Source: an uncultured Rhodospirillaceae bacterium (lineage in GTDB: Bacteria > Pseudomonadota > Alphaproteobacteria > Rhodospirillales > Magnetospirillaceae). Taken from it: 64,000 nt of DNA. The DNA is taken from NCBI GenBank assembly GCA_903901915.1, contig CAIUSV010000080.1, forward strand, positions 1-64,000, in the 5' to 3' direction. The position numbers and the translations under genes were made by a program. The notes below the pieces were generated by a model. The model was not told where the DNA came from. It saw nothing but the letters and a program-made list of their open reading frames with translations, and did not search any database. Of this stretch, positions 10,518-19,296 are shown in pieces; the first letter of the stretch is position 1; each line of letters starts with the position of its first letter.

Positions 10518-11839
10518 TCCTGGAACCGAACCGGCAGGCCCGAGGGCGCTCCCAACAATTGGCCGTCGCGCATCACGACGCGACCGCGCACGATGGTCGC
10601 GGTGGGCCAGCCGGTGACGCGTTTGCCGTCGAACGGCGTCCAGCCGCAGCGACTGGCGATCCAGTCGTTGGTGATGATCCGTTCGGCCTTGAGATCGACG
10701 ATGGTGAAATCGGCGTCGTAGCCTACGGCGGTGCGTCCCTTGCCGGTGATGCCGAAGATGCGGGCGGGGCCGGCGCTGGTAAGATCGACCAGACGTTCCA
10801 GCGTAAGGCGACCCTGGCTGACATGGTCGAGCATGACGGGGACCAGGGTCTGCACCCCGGTCATTCCCGACGGACTTTGCGGATAGGGCCGGTCCTTTTC
10901 CTCGCGGGTATGGGGGGCATGGTCGGAGCCGAGGACGTCAACCACGCCGTTGGCGATGGCCCGCCACAGCGCGTCGCGGTGGTGGACGCCGCGAATCGGC
11001 GGGTTCATCTGGGCATAGCTGCCCAAGCGCTCATAGCATTCCGGGGCGGCGAGGGTCAGGTGCTGCGGCGTCGTCTCCACCGTCGCCACCGCCTTGTGGT
11101 CGGCGAGGAACTCCATCTCCTCGGCGGTGGTGACGTGCAGCACATGGACGCGGCGGCGGGCTTTTTCCGCCAGGGCGATCAGCCGTTGACTGGCCTTCAG
11201 CGCCGTTTCCACATCGCGCCATTCGTGATGGACGCGGGGATGGGCGCCCGCGTCGGCCAGATGCTTGCGTTCGGCCAGACGGCCCTCGTCCTCGCAGTGG
11301 ACGGCGATGCGGCGCACGCCTTGGGCCAGGACCTCGGCCAGGGTCTCGTCGTCGGGCACCAGCAGGTTGCCGGTACTGGACCCCATGAACACCTTGATGC
11401 CGGCGCAACCGGGCCGGCGTTCCCATAGGGCGAGATGGTCGATGTTGTCGGCGGCGGCGCCGAGAAAGAAGGCATGATCGACCCAGGCACGGCCCTTGGC
11501 GCGGGCCAATTTATCGTCGATGGCGTCGGCGGTGGTGGCCGACGGCTTGGTGTTGGGCATCTCGAACACCGCCACCACGCCGCCTTGGGCGGCGGCGGCG
11601 GTACCGGTGGCCAGATCCTCCTTGTATTCCAGGCCGGGTTCGCGGAAGTGCACCTGGGTGTCGATGACGCCGGGCAGCACGGCGAGGCCGCGCAGATCCA
11701 TCTCCTCGGCGGCCGAGGCCGCCCGCAGGTCTCCGATCGCCTTGATGCGGCCGTCGGAAACGCCGATATCGGTGCGTTCGGTCCCGTTGGGGGTGACGGC
11801 CAAGCCGTGGCGCAGGATCAGATCGAAGGTCTGGGTCAT
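10505..11839 (-). CDS. pyrC: Dihydroorotase (class I-like), HxH motif altered to QxH
   Basis: A 444-residue amidohydrolase predicted to cyclise carbamoyl-aspartate to dihydroorotate in pyrimidine synthesis. Visible family features are GVIDTQVHFREPG, the lysine motif GIKVFMGSSTG, metal-binding histidines in HVLHVTTAEE and TPQHLTL, and DVLGSDHAPHT near the C-terminus. The usual D-x-H-x-H-x-R metal motif reads DTQVHFR, so the first His is Gln. I recall this variant in an alphaproteobacterial subgroup, so it may be ancestral there. The start overlaps the nucleotidyltransferase stop (ATGA). No carB or pyrB is adjacent. Confidence 0.87.
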   Translation of the reverse strand: MTQTFDLILRHGLAVTPNGTERTDIGVSDGRIKAIGDLRAASAAEEMDLRGLAVLPGVIDTQVHFREPGLEYKEDLATGTAAAAQGGVVAVFEMPNTKPSATTADAIDDKLARAKGRAWVDHAFFLGAAADNIDHLALWERRPGCAGIKVFMGSSTGNLLVPDDETLAEVLAQGVRRIAVHCEDEGRLAERKHLADAGAHPRVHHEWRDVETALKASQRLIALAEKARRRVHVLHVTTAEEMEFLADHKAVATVETTPQHLTLAAPECYERLGSYAQMNPPIRGVHHRDALWRAIANGVVDVLGSDHAPHTREEKDRPYPQSPSGMTGVQTLVPVMLDHVSQGRLTLERLVDLTSAGPARIFGITGKGRTAVGYDADFTIVDLKAERIITNDWIASRCGWTPFDGKRVTGWPTATIVRGRVVMRDGQLLGAPSGLPVRFQECPA

Positions 11840-12327
11840 GAGAGGTTCTTCTCATTATGACTTGGAATGAGGCTGTTTCCCCCTCGCCCGCTTGCGGGAG
11901 AGGGACGGGGTGAGGGTGGCACGCGCGACAGCGCGGGCCTCGCGCCGGAGAAAGAGTCATATGGCGCGCGGACGCGCGCACCCTCACCCGCCTCGCTTAC
12001 GCTCGGCACCCTCACCCGTGCAACGGGAGAGGGGATTTCCTCCGTCGCCGTCTTCCATACCTCTTCGCGGAAATGGGGACCGAGATCCTGCGCCGTCCGC
12101 AGGGCAACCCGCTTGCCCCCAGGCAGGGCCGACAGATCGGTTTCTATGCCCGCCAGAGCGATCAATCCGGGTTCCAGACGCGGCTCGAACTCGACCAACA
12201 GATCGACATCGCTATCGTCGCGGGCGGTTCCCTTCAGTCCGGAGCCGAACAGGGACAATCGCCGGATATGATGGCGACGGCACAAGGAATCCAATGCGGC
12301 GTGGTTCGGGAACAAAGCGTCAGGCAT
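11836..12327 (-). CDS. MNT-type nucleotidyltransferase with a repeat-encoded C-terminus
   Basis: 163 residues. The first ~97 form a minimal nucleotidyltransferase: LFGSGLKG followed by the D-S-D-V-D metal dyad and L-V-E-F. This is the MntA type, often the antitoxin partner of HEPN toxins, where it AMPylates the toxin. From about residue 98 the frame runs into the palindromic repeat cluster and encodes low-complexity SPRPSPASGRGG-type sequence until a TGA overlapping the pyrC start. The native end was probably replaced by repeat insertion. No HEPN gene is adjacent. Start ATG 12327 is chosen because the fold begins there. Confidence 0.75.
   Translation of the reverse strand: MPDALFPNHAALDSLCRRHHIRRLSLFGSGLKGTARDDSDVDLLVEFEPRLEPGLIALAGIETDLSALPGGKRVALRTAQDLGPHFREEVWKTATEEIPSPVARVRVPSVSEAGEGARVRAPYDSFSGARPALSRVPPSPRPSPASGRGGNSLIPSHNEKNLS
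11881..12034. repeat. REP-like palindromic repeat cluster
   Basis: A composite of repeat arms: CGCCCGCTTGCGGGAGAGGG followed by ACGGGGTGAGGGTG (11886-11918), then CACCCTCACCCG twice (11979-11990 and 12007-12018), then CAACGGGAGAGGGG ending at 12034. The arms are inverted relative to each other, and such GAGAGGG/GGGTGAGGG elements are common extragenic palindromes in Proteobacteria. The whole cluster lies inside the reading frame of the nucleotidyltransferase gene, just before pyrC. Confidence 0.75.
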
Positions 12328-12382
12328 CAGCCCCCCTCGTCGCGGTAGAGATGCGTCAACGTAAGGTGTCAGAGTACATAGC

Positions 12383-14140
12383 TCATCCGCGATCCGCCAG
12401 CGCCGAGAAGGCGTCGCCTTGCGTCGGACGTTGCAGGATGTGCCGCCGGTGCCACAGGGCGTAGAACAGCAGGGTCCAGCAGGCGAAGCCGGCTTGCTTG
12501 CCGCCGGTCCTGAACAGCCGTTCGACACTGTCGGGGCGGCAGATTTCGATGATACCGGGTTGGCGCGCCACCAATTGGCCGATTTCCGGTCGGGCGGCGA
12601 TCCATTCGCCCACCGGCACGGTGAAACCGCGCTTGGCCTCGAACGGTCGGGCGGCGGGCAACGCGGTTTCCAGCCAGCGGCGCAGCAGCCACTTGCCCAG
12701 CCCCTTGCGCACTTTGAGCCGGTCGGGCAGGCGGAAGGCGAATGCCGCCACCACCGGATCGAGGAACGGCACCCGTCCTTCGATGCCGTTGGCCATCAGG
12801 CAGCGGTCGGCCTTGGTCAGCAGGTCGTTGGGAAGCCAGTCGGCGCAGTCCACCGCCTGCGCCGCTTGCAGACGCGAACGGCCGTCGACGGTTTCGGCCC
12901 GTTCGGTGGCGGCGAAGCCGTCCCGCCAGCCGTCGGCGATACCGTCGCGCAGCACCTCCAGCCGGTCGAAGGTGCCGCTCCGCCGCATCGCCTTGGCGAA
13001 CGGCCATGGCCGCATGGCGTGGCGATAGCGGCCATAGCCGCCGAACAGTTCGTCGCCGCCCTCGCCCGACAGGATGACCTTGACCTCCTGGCCGGCCACC
13101 TGGGCTAGCTTGAAGGTAGGCAGGCAGGCATAGTCGGCGGCGGGGTCGTCCATGCAGGCGGCCACCCGGGGCAGCAGATCCCAGAAATCGGATTCGCCGA
13201 ACTCGACCTCGACATGGCGGGCGCCGGTGGCGCGGGCCAGCTCGCGGGCATGGGCGCGCTCGTCGTGAACGCCGGTGCCGGGGAAGCCGGCGGTGAACGC
13301 CAACACCCCCTTGGGATTGAGCCGCGCCATCATCGCCAGCACCACCGACGAGTCGATGCCGCCGGACAGGAACATGCCATAGGGCACGTCGGACCGCTGG
13401 TGCAGATCGACCGTCTCGGTCAGCACCTCGTCCAGCCGGTAGAGCAGGGCGTCGGCATCGCCCGGCTCCGGCCCTCCGCTCGGCAGCGCCGGCAGAATCC
13501 GGGAGTCGCTGATGCGTCCTTGTTCGATCACCACGGTCTCGCCCGGCAACAGCCGGCGGATGCCGGGAAAGATGGTCGCCGCCCCGGTGGTGAACTGGAG
13601 TTGCAGCAGCTCGGCCCGCGCCGTGGTGGCGATGTCCGGCCGGACCAGTCCGGCGGCGATCAGCGCCTGAGGCTCCGAGGCGAAGGCGACGCCGTCGGAG
13701 GCCTCGGCGAGATAAAGTGGCTTGATGCCGAAGGGATCGCGGGCCAGCACCAGCCGACCGGCGGCGGGGTCATGGATGGCGACGGCGTACATGCCGCGCA
13801 GCGCATGGGTAAAGGCGGTGCCGCGCTCGCGGTAGAGATGCAGCGGGGGTTCGCAGTCCGAGCCGGTGGCGAAGGCCTGGCCCGGCATGTCCGACTTCAG
13901 TTCCAGGTAGTTGTAGACCTCGCCGTTGGCGACGATGGCGCGGCCGTCGGCGTCGAGAATCGGCTGTTTTCCGCCCTCCAGGTCGATGATCGACAGGCGG
14001 TTCTGCACCATGCCGACGTTGTCGGCGATGTGGCGGCCGCGACCGTCGGGGCCGCGATGAGCCAGCGCCTCGGCAAGGCGGTCGAGTACCCGTTCATCGG
14101 GTGCGGTTCCGGTGGTCATTACCCCGGCGATGCCGCACAT
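12383..14140 (-). CDS. asnB: Asparagine synthase (glutamine-hydrolysing)
   Basis: A 585-residue AsnB-family enzyme. It starts MCGIAG, so Cys2 is the glutaminase nucleophile, followed by the N-terminal nucleophile amidotransferase domain (RLSIIDL, NGEVYNY). The synthetase domain has the ATP-binding SGGIDSS motif and GEGGDELFGGY. Such enzymes make asparagine or amidate sugar or peptide precursors in surface-polysaccharide clusters. Its start overlaps the upstream glycosyltransferase stop (ATGA), which favours a cell-surface role here (inference). Housekeeping asparagine synthesis remains possible. Confidence 0.9.
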   Translation of the reverse strand: MCGIAGVMTTGTAPDERVLDRLAEALAHRGPDGRGRHIADNVGMVQNRLSIIDLEGGKQPILDADGRAIVANGEVYNYLELKSDMPGQAFATGSDCEPPLHLYRERGTAFTHALRGMYAVAIHDPAAGRLVLARDPFGIKPLYLAEASDGVAFASEPQALIAAGLVRPDIATTARAELLQLQFTTGAATIFPGIRRLLPGETVVIEQGRISDSRILPALPSGGPEPGDADALLYRLDEVLTETVDLHQRSDVPYGMFLSGGIDSSVVLAMMARLNPKGVLAFTAGFPGTGVHDERAHARELARATGARHVEVEFGESDFWDLLPRVAACMDDPAADYACLPTFKLAQVAGQEVKVILSGEGGDELFGGYGRYRHAMRPWPFAKAMRRSGTFDRLEVLRDGIADGWRDGFAATERAETVDGRSRLQAAQAVDCADWLPNDLLTKADRCLMANGIEGRVPFLDPVVAAFAFRLPDRLKVRKGLGKWLLRRWLETALPAARPFEAKRGFTVPVGEWIAARPEIGQLVARQPGIIEICRPDSVERLFRTGGKQAGFACWTLLFYALWHRRHILQRPTQGDAFSALADRG

Positions 14141-15165
14141 CAGCGTTTCACCCGGGCGAGGAATTCCAGATAGCGGGCTACCACCGCCGCCTCGGTGAAG
14201 CGGTCCTCGAAAGCGCGCCGACCGGCGGCGGCCAGTGTCCGGGCGCCGTCCGGTTCGGTCAGCAGCCGGCCGATGGCGGCGGCCAGGGCCTCGGCGTCGT
14301 CCACCGGCACCAGCACTCCGTCGATGCCGTCGGCGATCAACTGGGCCGGTCCCTGCGAGGCGCAGGCGACCACCGGCCGTTCCGCCGCCCAAGCCTCGAT
14401 CACCACATTACCCAGCGGTTCGTGCCGCGACGGGCAGACGAACAGGTCGCCGGCGGCGTACAGCGCCGCCACGTCGTCGCGCCAGCCGAGGAAGCGCACC
14501 CTGGCCGCGATTCCGAGCCGCGCCGCCAGGGCTTCCAGCTCGGACCGCAGCGGCCCCTCGCCGGCGATCCACAGGAAGGCGTCCGGCACCCGCTCCAGCG
14601 CCCGCAGCAGCACGTCGAACGCCTTGTTGGCGTGCAGCCGGCCAAGGGCCACGATCAGCGGCGCGCCGGCCGGGGTGTCGAATTGGGCACGGGGCAGCGG
14701 TTCGGCCCCGGTGTCGGCGACGAAGTTGGGGAGGTAATGGGCGCGATCCTCGGGCCAGCCCTGGCGGACGATCCAGTCGCGGATGTCGGGGGTGTTGCCG
14801 ATCAGATGATCACAGCGCCGGTAGTATTTGAGGTCGTAATAGCCGCCCAGCCGCCCGACGGTGACGAAGTCGCCCTTGGGCACGAAGCGGCTGGCCCGGT
14901 TCATCCAGGTCAGCACGATGTCGGGCTTGAACTTCTTGACCTCGGTGGCGAAGGCCCAGCGGGTGACCACGTCCAGGGCGCCGCCGAACGGCATCTGCGC
15001 CACGCCGACGCCATCGGCTCGCAGCAGGGCCGCGCGCTTGGGGTTGGTGCGGATCAGGGTGCGCTGGGCGATGCCCGCCCGCTGCAACGCCGGGGCAAGA
15101 CGCTCGAAGAAGGCCTCGGCGCCGCCCTGGGGGGCGCCGGCCATGGCCTGCATCAGCCGGATCAC
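14140..15165 (-). CDS. GT-B glycosyltransferase (GT4-like)
   Basis: A 341-residue glycosyltransferase. The N-terminal half has a glycine-rich acceptor loop (GAPQGGAEAF). The C-terminal half has the nucleotide-sugar binding pattern ALGRLHANKAFDVLL, GEGPLRSELEALA and the E-x7-E motif in HEPLGNVVIEAWA. The start is GTG 15165, overlapping the upstream gene's stop as GTGA, and the stop overlaps asnB, so three genes form a coupled operon. Donor and acceptor are unknown; LPS or capsule assembly is plausible. Confidence 0.88.
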   Translation of the reverse strand: MIRLMQAMAGAPQGGAEAFFERLAPALQRAGIAQRTLIRTNPKRAALLRADGVGVAQMPFGGALDVVTRWAFATEVKKFKPDIVLTWMNRASRFVPKGDFVTVGRLGGYYDLKYYRRCDHLIGNTPDIRDWIVRQGWPEDRAHYLPNFVADTGAEPLPRAQFDTPAGAPLIVALGRLHANKAFDVLLRALERVPDAFLWIAGEGPLRSELEALAARLGIAARVRFLGWRDDVAALYAAGDLFVCPSRHEPLGNVVIEAWAAERPVVACASQGPAQLIADGIDGVLVPVDDAEALAAAIGRLLTEPDGARTLAAAGRRAFEDRFTEAAVVARYLEFLARVKR

Positions 15166-16184
15166 TTGATCCAGCCTTCCAGCGTCGCCGCCGCCGCGTC
15201 CCAGGTCGAGGTCGCGTAGCGGGCGGCGGCTTCGGCGCCCATGCTCCGGCGTAGCGTAGCGTCCTTCAACAGCAGGGCGGTGAGATTGACGAAGGCGTCA
15301 TCATCGGGCGCCACATAGGCGGTGACGCCGTCGGTCACTCGCTCCGGCGCCGCGCCGAGCGGACGGATCACCGCCGGACAGCCGGTCGCCTGGCTTTCCA
15401 TCAAGGTGAAGGCGCCCATGTCGTCGGCATGGCCGGGGAACAGGTGGACGGTGGCTTCCTGGTAGGCCCCGGCCATCAGATAGTCGCCCTGGGGCCGGCT
15501 GATGACCACGCCGTGTTCGCGCGCCGCCAGGGCCTTGTCGGCCAGGGGGCGCAACTCGGCCTCGACCTCGCCGCCATCGGCGGCCTTGGCCAGGGTGGTG
15601 GAGTGGATGTGCAGTTCGGCGTCGGGAACCAGCGGGCGGATGCGGCCGGTCCACAGGCCCAGCAACCAGTCCAGGCCGTGGGCGGGATGGGTGGTGACGA
15701 TGGCATGCGGCGGGCTCGCCGGGCGGGGCTCGCCCGTCAGGAAGTCGGAGCGCACCGCCGCCGGCAACAGCCCGGCGGTCAGGCCACGCGCCTTGAAATC
15801 GCGCGCCTGGGCTTCGGCGGTCAGCAGAATCAGCGGCTTGTGGGTGGCCAGGGTCTCGCGGGTGGCGTCACGCTCCAGCAGCCGGCCGGGACCGGTGAAC
15901 CACAGCACCCGCTTGCCGGCCTGACGGATGAACTCCAGCAGGGACGGCTTGCGGAAGGCGATCAGCACGTCGGTGCGCAACGGCTTCTTGCCCTCGAAGG
16001 TCTCCCACTGGGCGCCCTCGACATACATGCCCCAGCGGCAGCGGTTGAACACCTGGACGGTGTGGCCGCGCCGGGCCAGGGCGCCGGGCAGCGAGGCGAA
16101 CGCCTTTTCCGCCCCGCCGAGGGCACGGCTGGCGGCGCTGTAGCCGTCGAAGGGAATCGAGTCGTCGACAAGGGTGATATGCAT
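15162..16184 (-). CDS. Glycosyltransferase (GT-B, group 1-like)
   Basis: 340 residues. The N-terminus (MHITLVDDSIPFDGYSAASRALGGAE) resembles the acceptor domain of group 1 glycosyltransferases. The C-terminal half has HLFPGHADDMGAFTLMESQATGCP, matching the donor-binding region. ATG 16184 is preceded by AAGGAACGG. It is the first gene of the run leading into the second glycosyltransferase and asnB, and is divergent from ygfZ. Substrates cannot be read from the sequence. Confidence 0.85.
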   Translation of the reverse strand: MHITLVDDSIPFDGYSAASRALGGAEKAFASLPGALARRGHTVQVFNRCRWGMYVEGAQWETFEGKKPLRTDVLIAFRKPSLLEFIRQAGKRVLWFTGPGRLLERDATRETLATHKPLILLTAEAQARDFKARGLTAGLLPAAVRSDFLTGEPRPASPPHAIVTTHPAHGLDWLLGLWTGRIRPLVPDAELHIHSTTLAKAADGGEVEAELRPLADKALAAREHGVVISRPQGDYLMAGAYQEATVHLFPGHADDMGAFTLMESQATGCPAVIRPLGAAPERVTDGVTAYVAPDDDAFVNLTALLLKDATLRRSMGAEAAARYATSTWDAAAATLEGWIK

Positions 16185-16278
16185 GGTCCGTTCCTTATAC
16201 GGGGACGAAGATGCCTTGTCATCCCGGCCGCCATGCCTCACCTTCAGGTTATCTCAGGCAAGCCGGGGAACTTAAGAC

Positions 16279-17205
16279 ATGGCCGACAAGGTATTCGTGC
16301 GCTTGGACCAGCGGGCGGTGATCGAGGTGGGCGGCGAGGACCGCCGTACTTTCCTTCAGGGGCTGGTGTCCAACGACATGAACAAGGTCGCCGATGACCG
16401 GGCGGTCTATGCCGCATTCCTGACCCCCCAGGGTAAGTTCCTGTTCGATCTGTTCGTGGTCGAGCGCGGCGACGTCTTTTTGCTGGAGACCGAGGCCGGG
16501 CGTGCCGAGGAATTGCGCAAGAAGCTCGCCATGTACAAGCTGCGTTCCAAGGTCACCGTTGCCGTCGCCGACAACGTGGCGGTGTTCGCGGTGCTGGGCG
16601 ACGGCGCCGCCCAGGTGTTCGATCTGCCGGCCGAGGCCGGGGCGGCCACCGAGTTCGGCGCCGGCGTGGTCTTCGTCGATCCCCGGCTGGCGGCCGCCGG
16701 TCTGCGCGCCCTGTTGCCGGCCGATGGCGGCCCCCGCGTGCTGGAGGCCAACGACTTTGCCTGCGCCGGGTTCGAGACCTGGGACGAGACCCGCATCCGT
16801 CTTGGCCTACCCGACGGCAGCCGCGACATCGAGCCGGAAAAGGGCCTGCTGCTGGAAAACGGCTTCGACGAGTTGGGCGGCGTCGATTTCCAGAAGGGCT
16901 GCTATCTCGGCCAGGAACTGACCGCCCGCAGCAAGTATCGCGGCTTGATCCGCAAGCGGTTGCTGCCGGTGGAAATCAGCGGCCGGACCCCGGCGGCGGG
17001 TTCGGAAATCCGCCTGGGCGACGCCGAGGCCGGCGAGATGCGCTCGGCCTGCGGCACTGTCGGGCTGGCGCTGATCCGCCTGGATCAGTTCCGTGCCTCG
17101 GGCGGCGTGGGGCTGACCTCGGGCACCACCACCCTGACCGCGTCCAAGCCGAGTTGGGCGGTGCTGCCGGAGGGAGAGTCGGGGGAGGCCCAAGCGCGCA
17201 CGTGA
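16279..17205 (+). CDS. ygfZ: Folate-dependent Fe-S maintenance protein YgfZ
   Basis: 308 residues, GcvT-like fold. The family motif K-G-C-Y-x-G-Q-E is at residues 206-213, with the conserved Cys that is essential in characterised YgfZ/IBA57 proteins. These bind folate and help repair or assemble certain Fe-S enzymes such as MiaB- and RimO-type radical SAM proteins; a rimO gene lies about 5 kb away. The N-terminal QGLVSNDMN segment also fits. Confidence 0.93.
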   Translation: MADKVFVRLDQRAVIEVGGEDRRTFLQGLVSNDMNKVADDRAVYAAFLTPQGKFLFDLFVVERGDVFLLETEAGRAEELRKKLAMYKLRSKVTVAVADNVAVFAVLGDGAAQVFDLPAEAGAATEFGAGVVFVDPRLAAAGLRALLPADGGPRVLEANDFACAGFETWDETRIRLGLPDGSRDIEPEKGLLLENGFDELGGVDFQKGCYLGQELTARSKYRGLIRKRLLPVEISGRTPAAGSEIRLGDAEAGEMRSACGTVGLALIRLDQFRASGGVGLTSGTTTLTASKPSWAVLPEGESGEAQART

Positions 17206-17225
17206 CCCGCATCTGCCTGCCATGT

Positions 17226-17244
17226 TAAGCTAGCCGTAAGCTAG
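17226..17244 (+). promoter_or_regulatory. Candidate operator: direct repeat TAAGCTAG with 11-bp period
   Basis: TAAGCTAG occurs at 17226-17233 and again at 17237-17244, exactly one helical turn apart, 20 bp before the antitoxin start. Autorepression by antitoxin or toxin-antitoxin complex is usual in such operons, so this is the natural operator candidate. Confidence 0.45.
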
Positions 17245-17263
17245 TCTGATGACGGAGGGTGTC

Positions 17264-17506
17264 ATGCGCGAGGTCGGGGCCTTCGAGGCCAAGAATACCC
17301 TGAGCGCGCTATTGGATCTGGTGGAGCAGGGCGAAGAGGTGGTCATTACCCGTCATGGCCGCCCGGCCGCCCGGCTTGTTCCGCCCGCCGGCGGCTTCAA
17401 TCGCGAGGCGGCGCGGGAAGCGGCGGGGCGAATCCGTGCCATGAGCAAGGGGGTTTGCCTGGGCGGACTGACCATCAAGGAACTGGTCGATGAGGGCCGG
17501 CGGTGA
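17264..17506 (+). CDS. Type II antitoxin, Phd/YefM (VapB) family
   Basis: 80 residues. The N-terminal Phd/YefM DNA-binding fold is visible in V-G-A-F-E-A-K-N-T-L-S and GEEVVITRHGRPAARLVP. The C-terminal tail would wrap the toxin. ATG 17264 is chosen because GGAGGG lies at 17254-17259; an in-frame ATG at 17249 adds five residues. Its TGA overlaps the toxin GTG, so the pair is translationally coupled. Confidence 0.88.
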   Translation: MREVGAFEAKNTLSALLDLVEQGEEVVITRHGRPAARLVPPAGGFNREAAREAAGRIRAMSKGVCLGGLTIKELVDEGRR

Positions 17507-17913
17507 GCCTGGTTCTCGATACCTCGGTGGCGTTGGGCTGGTATTTCGAGGACGAGCGCACCCCGGCGCTGGACGGTCTGCTTGACCGGGTGGTGGAGGC
17601 CGGCGCGGTGGTTCCCGGACTGTGGAGGCTTGAGATCGCCAACGGGCTACAGTCGGCGCTTCGCCGCAAGCGCATCGACGCCGCCTTCCGCGATGCCGCC
17701 ATCGGGCATCTGACACACTTGCCCATTGCCGTTGACCCGGACACGGCGGCGAATGCCTGGGCGGCGACATTGCATCTGGCCGATAGACACGGCCTGACCC
17801 TGTACGACGCCGCCTACCTTGAACTGGCGCGGCGCCGAGGGCTGCCGCTGGCCACACTCGACGGCCAGTTGCGGCAGGCGGCGAAGGCGCAGGGCATCGT
17901 CGTGCTGGGCTGA
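17503..17913 (+). CDS. vapC: Type II toxin, VapC-like PIN-domain ribonuclease
   Basis: 136 residues. PIN-domain acidic residues are present: Asp6 (LDTSV), Glu44 (RLEIAN), Asp102 (LYDAAYLELA) and Asp120 (TLD). This constellation binds Mg and cleaves RNA, often tRNA or rRNA loops in VapC toxins. It starts with GTG overlapping the antitoxin TGA, which keeps toxin translation dependent on the antitoxin. The target RNA is unknown. Confidence 0.88.
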   Translation: MSLVLDTSVALGWYFEDERTPALDGLLDRVVEAGAVVPGLWRLEIANGLQSALRRKRIDAAFRDAAIGHLTHLPIAVDPDTAANAWAATLHLADRHGLTLYDAAYLELARRRGLPLATLDGQLRQAAKAQGIVVLG

Positions 17914-17917
17914 CCCC

Positions 17918-19231
17918 TCACGCCCGCCCGAACACCCGCCGGAAGATGGTGTCCACATGCTTGGTGTGGTAGCCGAGGTCGAACAGCGTCTCCAGCTCCG
18001 CCGCCGGAATCTTGGCCGACACCTCGGCATCGGCCTTGAGCAGGGCGAGAAAGTTGGCGCCCTCCTGCCATACCTTCATGGCGTTGCGCTGCACCGCCTT
18101 GTAGCTGTCTTCCCGGCTCATGCCGGCCTGGGTCAGCGCCAGCAGCACCCGCTGCGAGAACACCAGCCCGCCGAGCTGGTTGAGATTGCGGGCGATGGCG
18201 TCGGGATAGACCACCAGATTCTCGATCACCCCGGCAAGGCGGTTGAGGGCGAAATCGAGGGTGACGGTGGCGTCGGGGCCGATCATGCGCTCCACCGACG
18301 AGTGCGAGATGTCGCGCTCGTGCCACAGCGCCACATTCTCCATGGCCGGCACCGCCATGCCGCGCACCAGCCGGGCCAGACCGGTGAGATTCTCGGTCAG
18401 CACCGGGTTGCGCTTGTGCGGCATGGCCGAACTGCCCTTCTGGCCGGGCGAGAAGTACTCCTCGACCTCGCGCACCTCGGTGCGCTGAAGGTGGCGGATC
18501 TCGATGGCGACATGCTCGATCGAACTGGCGACGACACCCAGGGTGGCGAAGAACTGGGCATGGCGATCGCGCGGGATCACCTGGGTGGAGACCGGCTCGG
18601 GGACGAGGCCCAGCTTGGCGGCAACGTATTCCTCGACACGGGGGTCGATGTTGGCGAAGGTGCCGACCGCGCCCGAGATGGCGCAGGTGGCCACGTCTTC
18701 ACGCGCCGCCAGCAGCCGGCGGCGGTTGCGCTGGAACTCGGCGAAGAAGGTGGCGAACTTCAGCCCCATGGTCACCGGCTCGGCGTGGATGCCGTGGCTG
18801 CGGCCCATGCACACCACGTCCTTCAGCTCGAAGGCGCGCTTTTCCAGCGCGGCCAACAGCCGGTCGAGATCGGCCAGCAGGATGTCGGCCGCCTGGGTCA
18901 ACTGGACGCCGAGACAGGTGTCGAGCACGTCCGATGAGGTCATGCCCTGGTGGATGAAGCGCGAGTCCGGGCCGACATGTTCGGCCAGCTCGGTCAGGAA
19001 GGCGATGACGTCATGCTTGGTTTCCCGCTCGATCTCGTCGATGCGGGCCGAGCGCGCCGGGGTATAGGGCTTGTCGCCGTTGGCCCATACCGCCTTGGCC
19101 GAGTCCTTGGGAATCACCCCGATCTCGGCCAGGGCGTCGCAGGCGTGGGCCTCGATCTCGAACCAGATGCGAAAGCGGTTTTCGGGCTCCCAGATCCTGG
19201 TCATTTCCGGGCGGGAATAGCGGGGGATCAT
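17918..19231 (-). CDS. purB: Adenylosuccinate lyase
   Basis: 437 residues, fumarase/aspartase superfamily. The lyase signature [11 protein letters not shown] lies at about residue 265, and MTSSDVLDT and [10 protein letters not shown] carry the other active-site segments. It acts twice in purine synthesis, on SAICAR and on adenylosuccinate, releasing fumarate. It ends 4 bp from the convergent vapC stop. ATG 19231 gives the usual [10 protein letters not shown] start of alphaproteobacterial PurB. Confidence 0.96.
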   Translation of the reverse strand: MIPRYSRPEMTRIWEPENRFRIWFEIEAHACDALAEIGVIPKDSAKAVWANGDKPYTPARSARIDEIERETKHDVIAFLTELAEHVGPDSRFIHQGMTSSDVLDTCLGVQLTQAADILLADLDRLLAALEKRAFELKDVVCMGRSHGIHAEPVTMGLKFATFFAEFQRNRRRLLAAREDVATCAISGAVGTFANIDPRVEEYVAAKLGLVPEPVSTQVIPRDRHAQFFATLGVVASSIEHVAIEIRHLQRTEVREVEEYFSPGQKGSSAMPHKRNPVLTENLTGLARLVRGMAVPAMENVALWHERDISHSSVERMIGPDATVTLDFALNRLAGVIENLVVYPDAIARNLNQLGGLVFSQRVLLALTQAGMSREDSYKAVQRNAMKVWQEGANFLALLKADAEVSAKIPAAELETLFDLGYHTKHVDTIFRRVFGRA

Positions 19232-19296
19232 GGCGGGCTGGCCTCCTCTGCGTCACGGGCAGGGGGAGATACCACGTCGCGGCCCAAGACGGAAGA

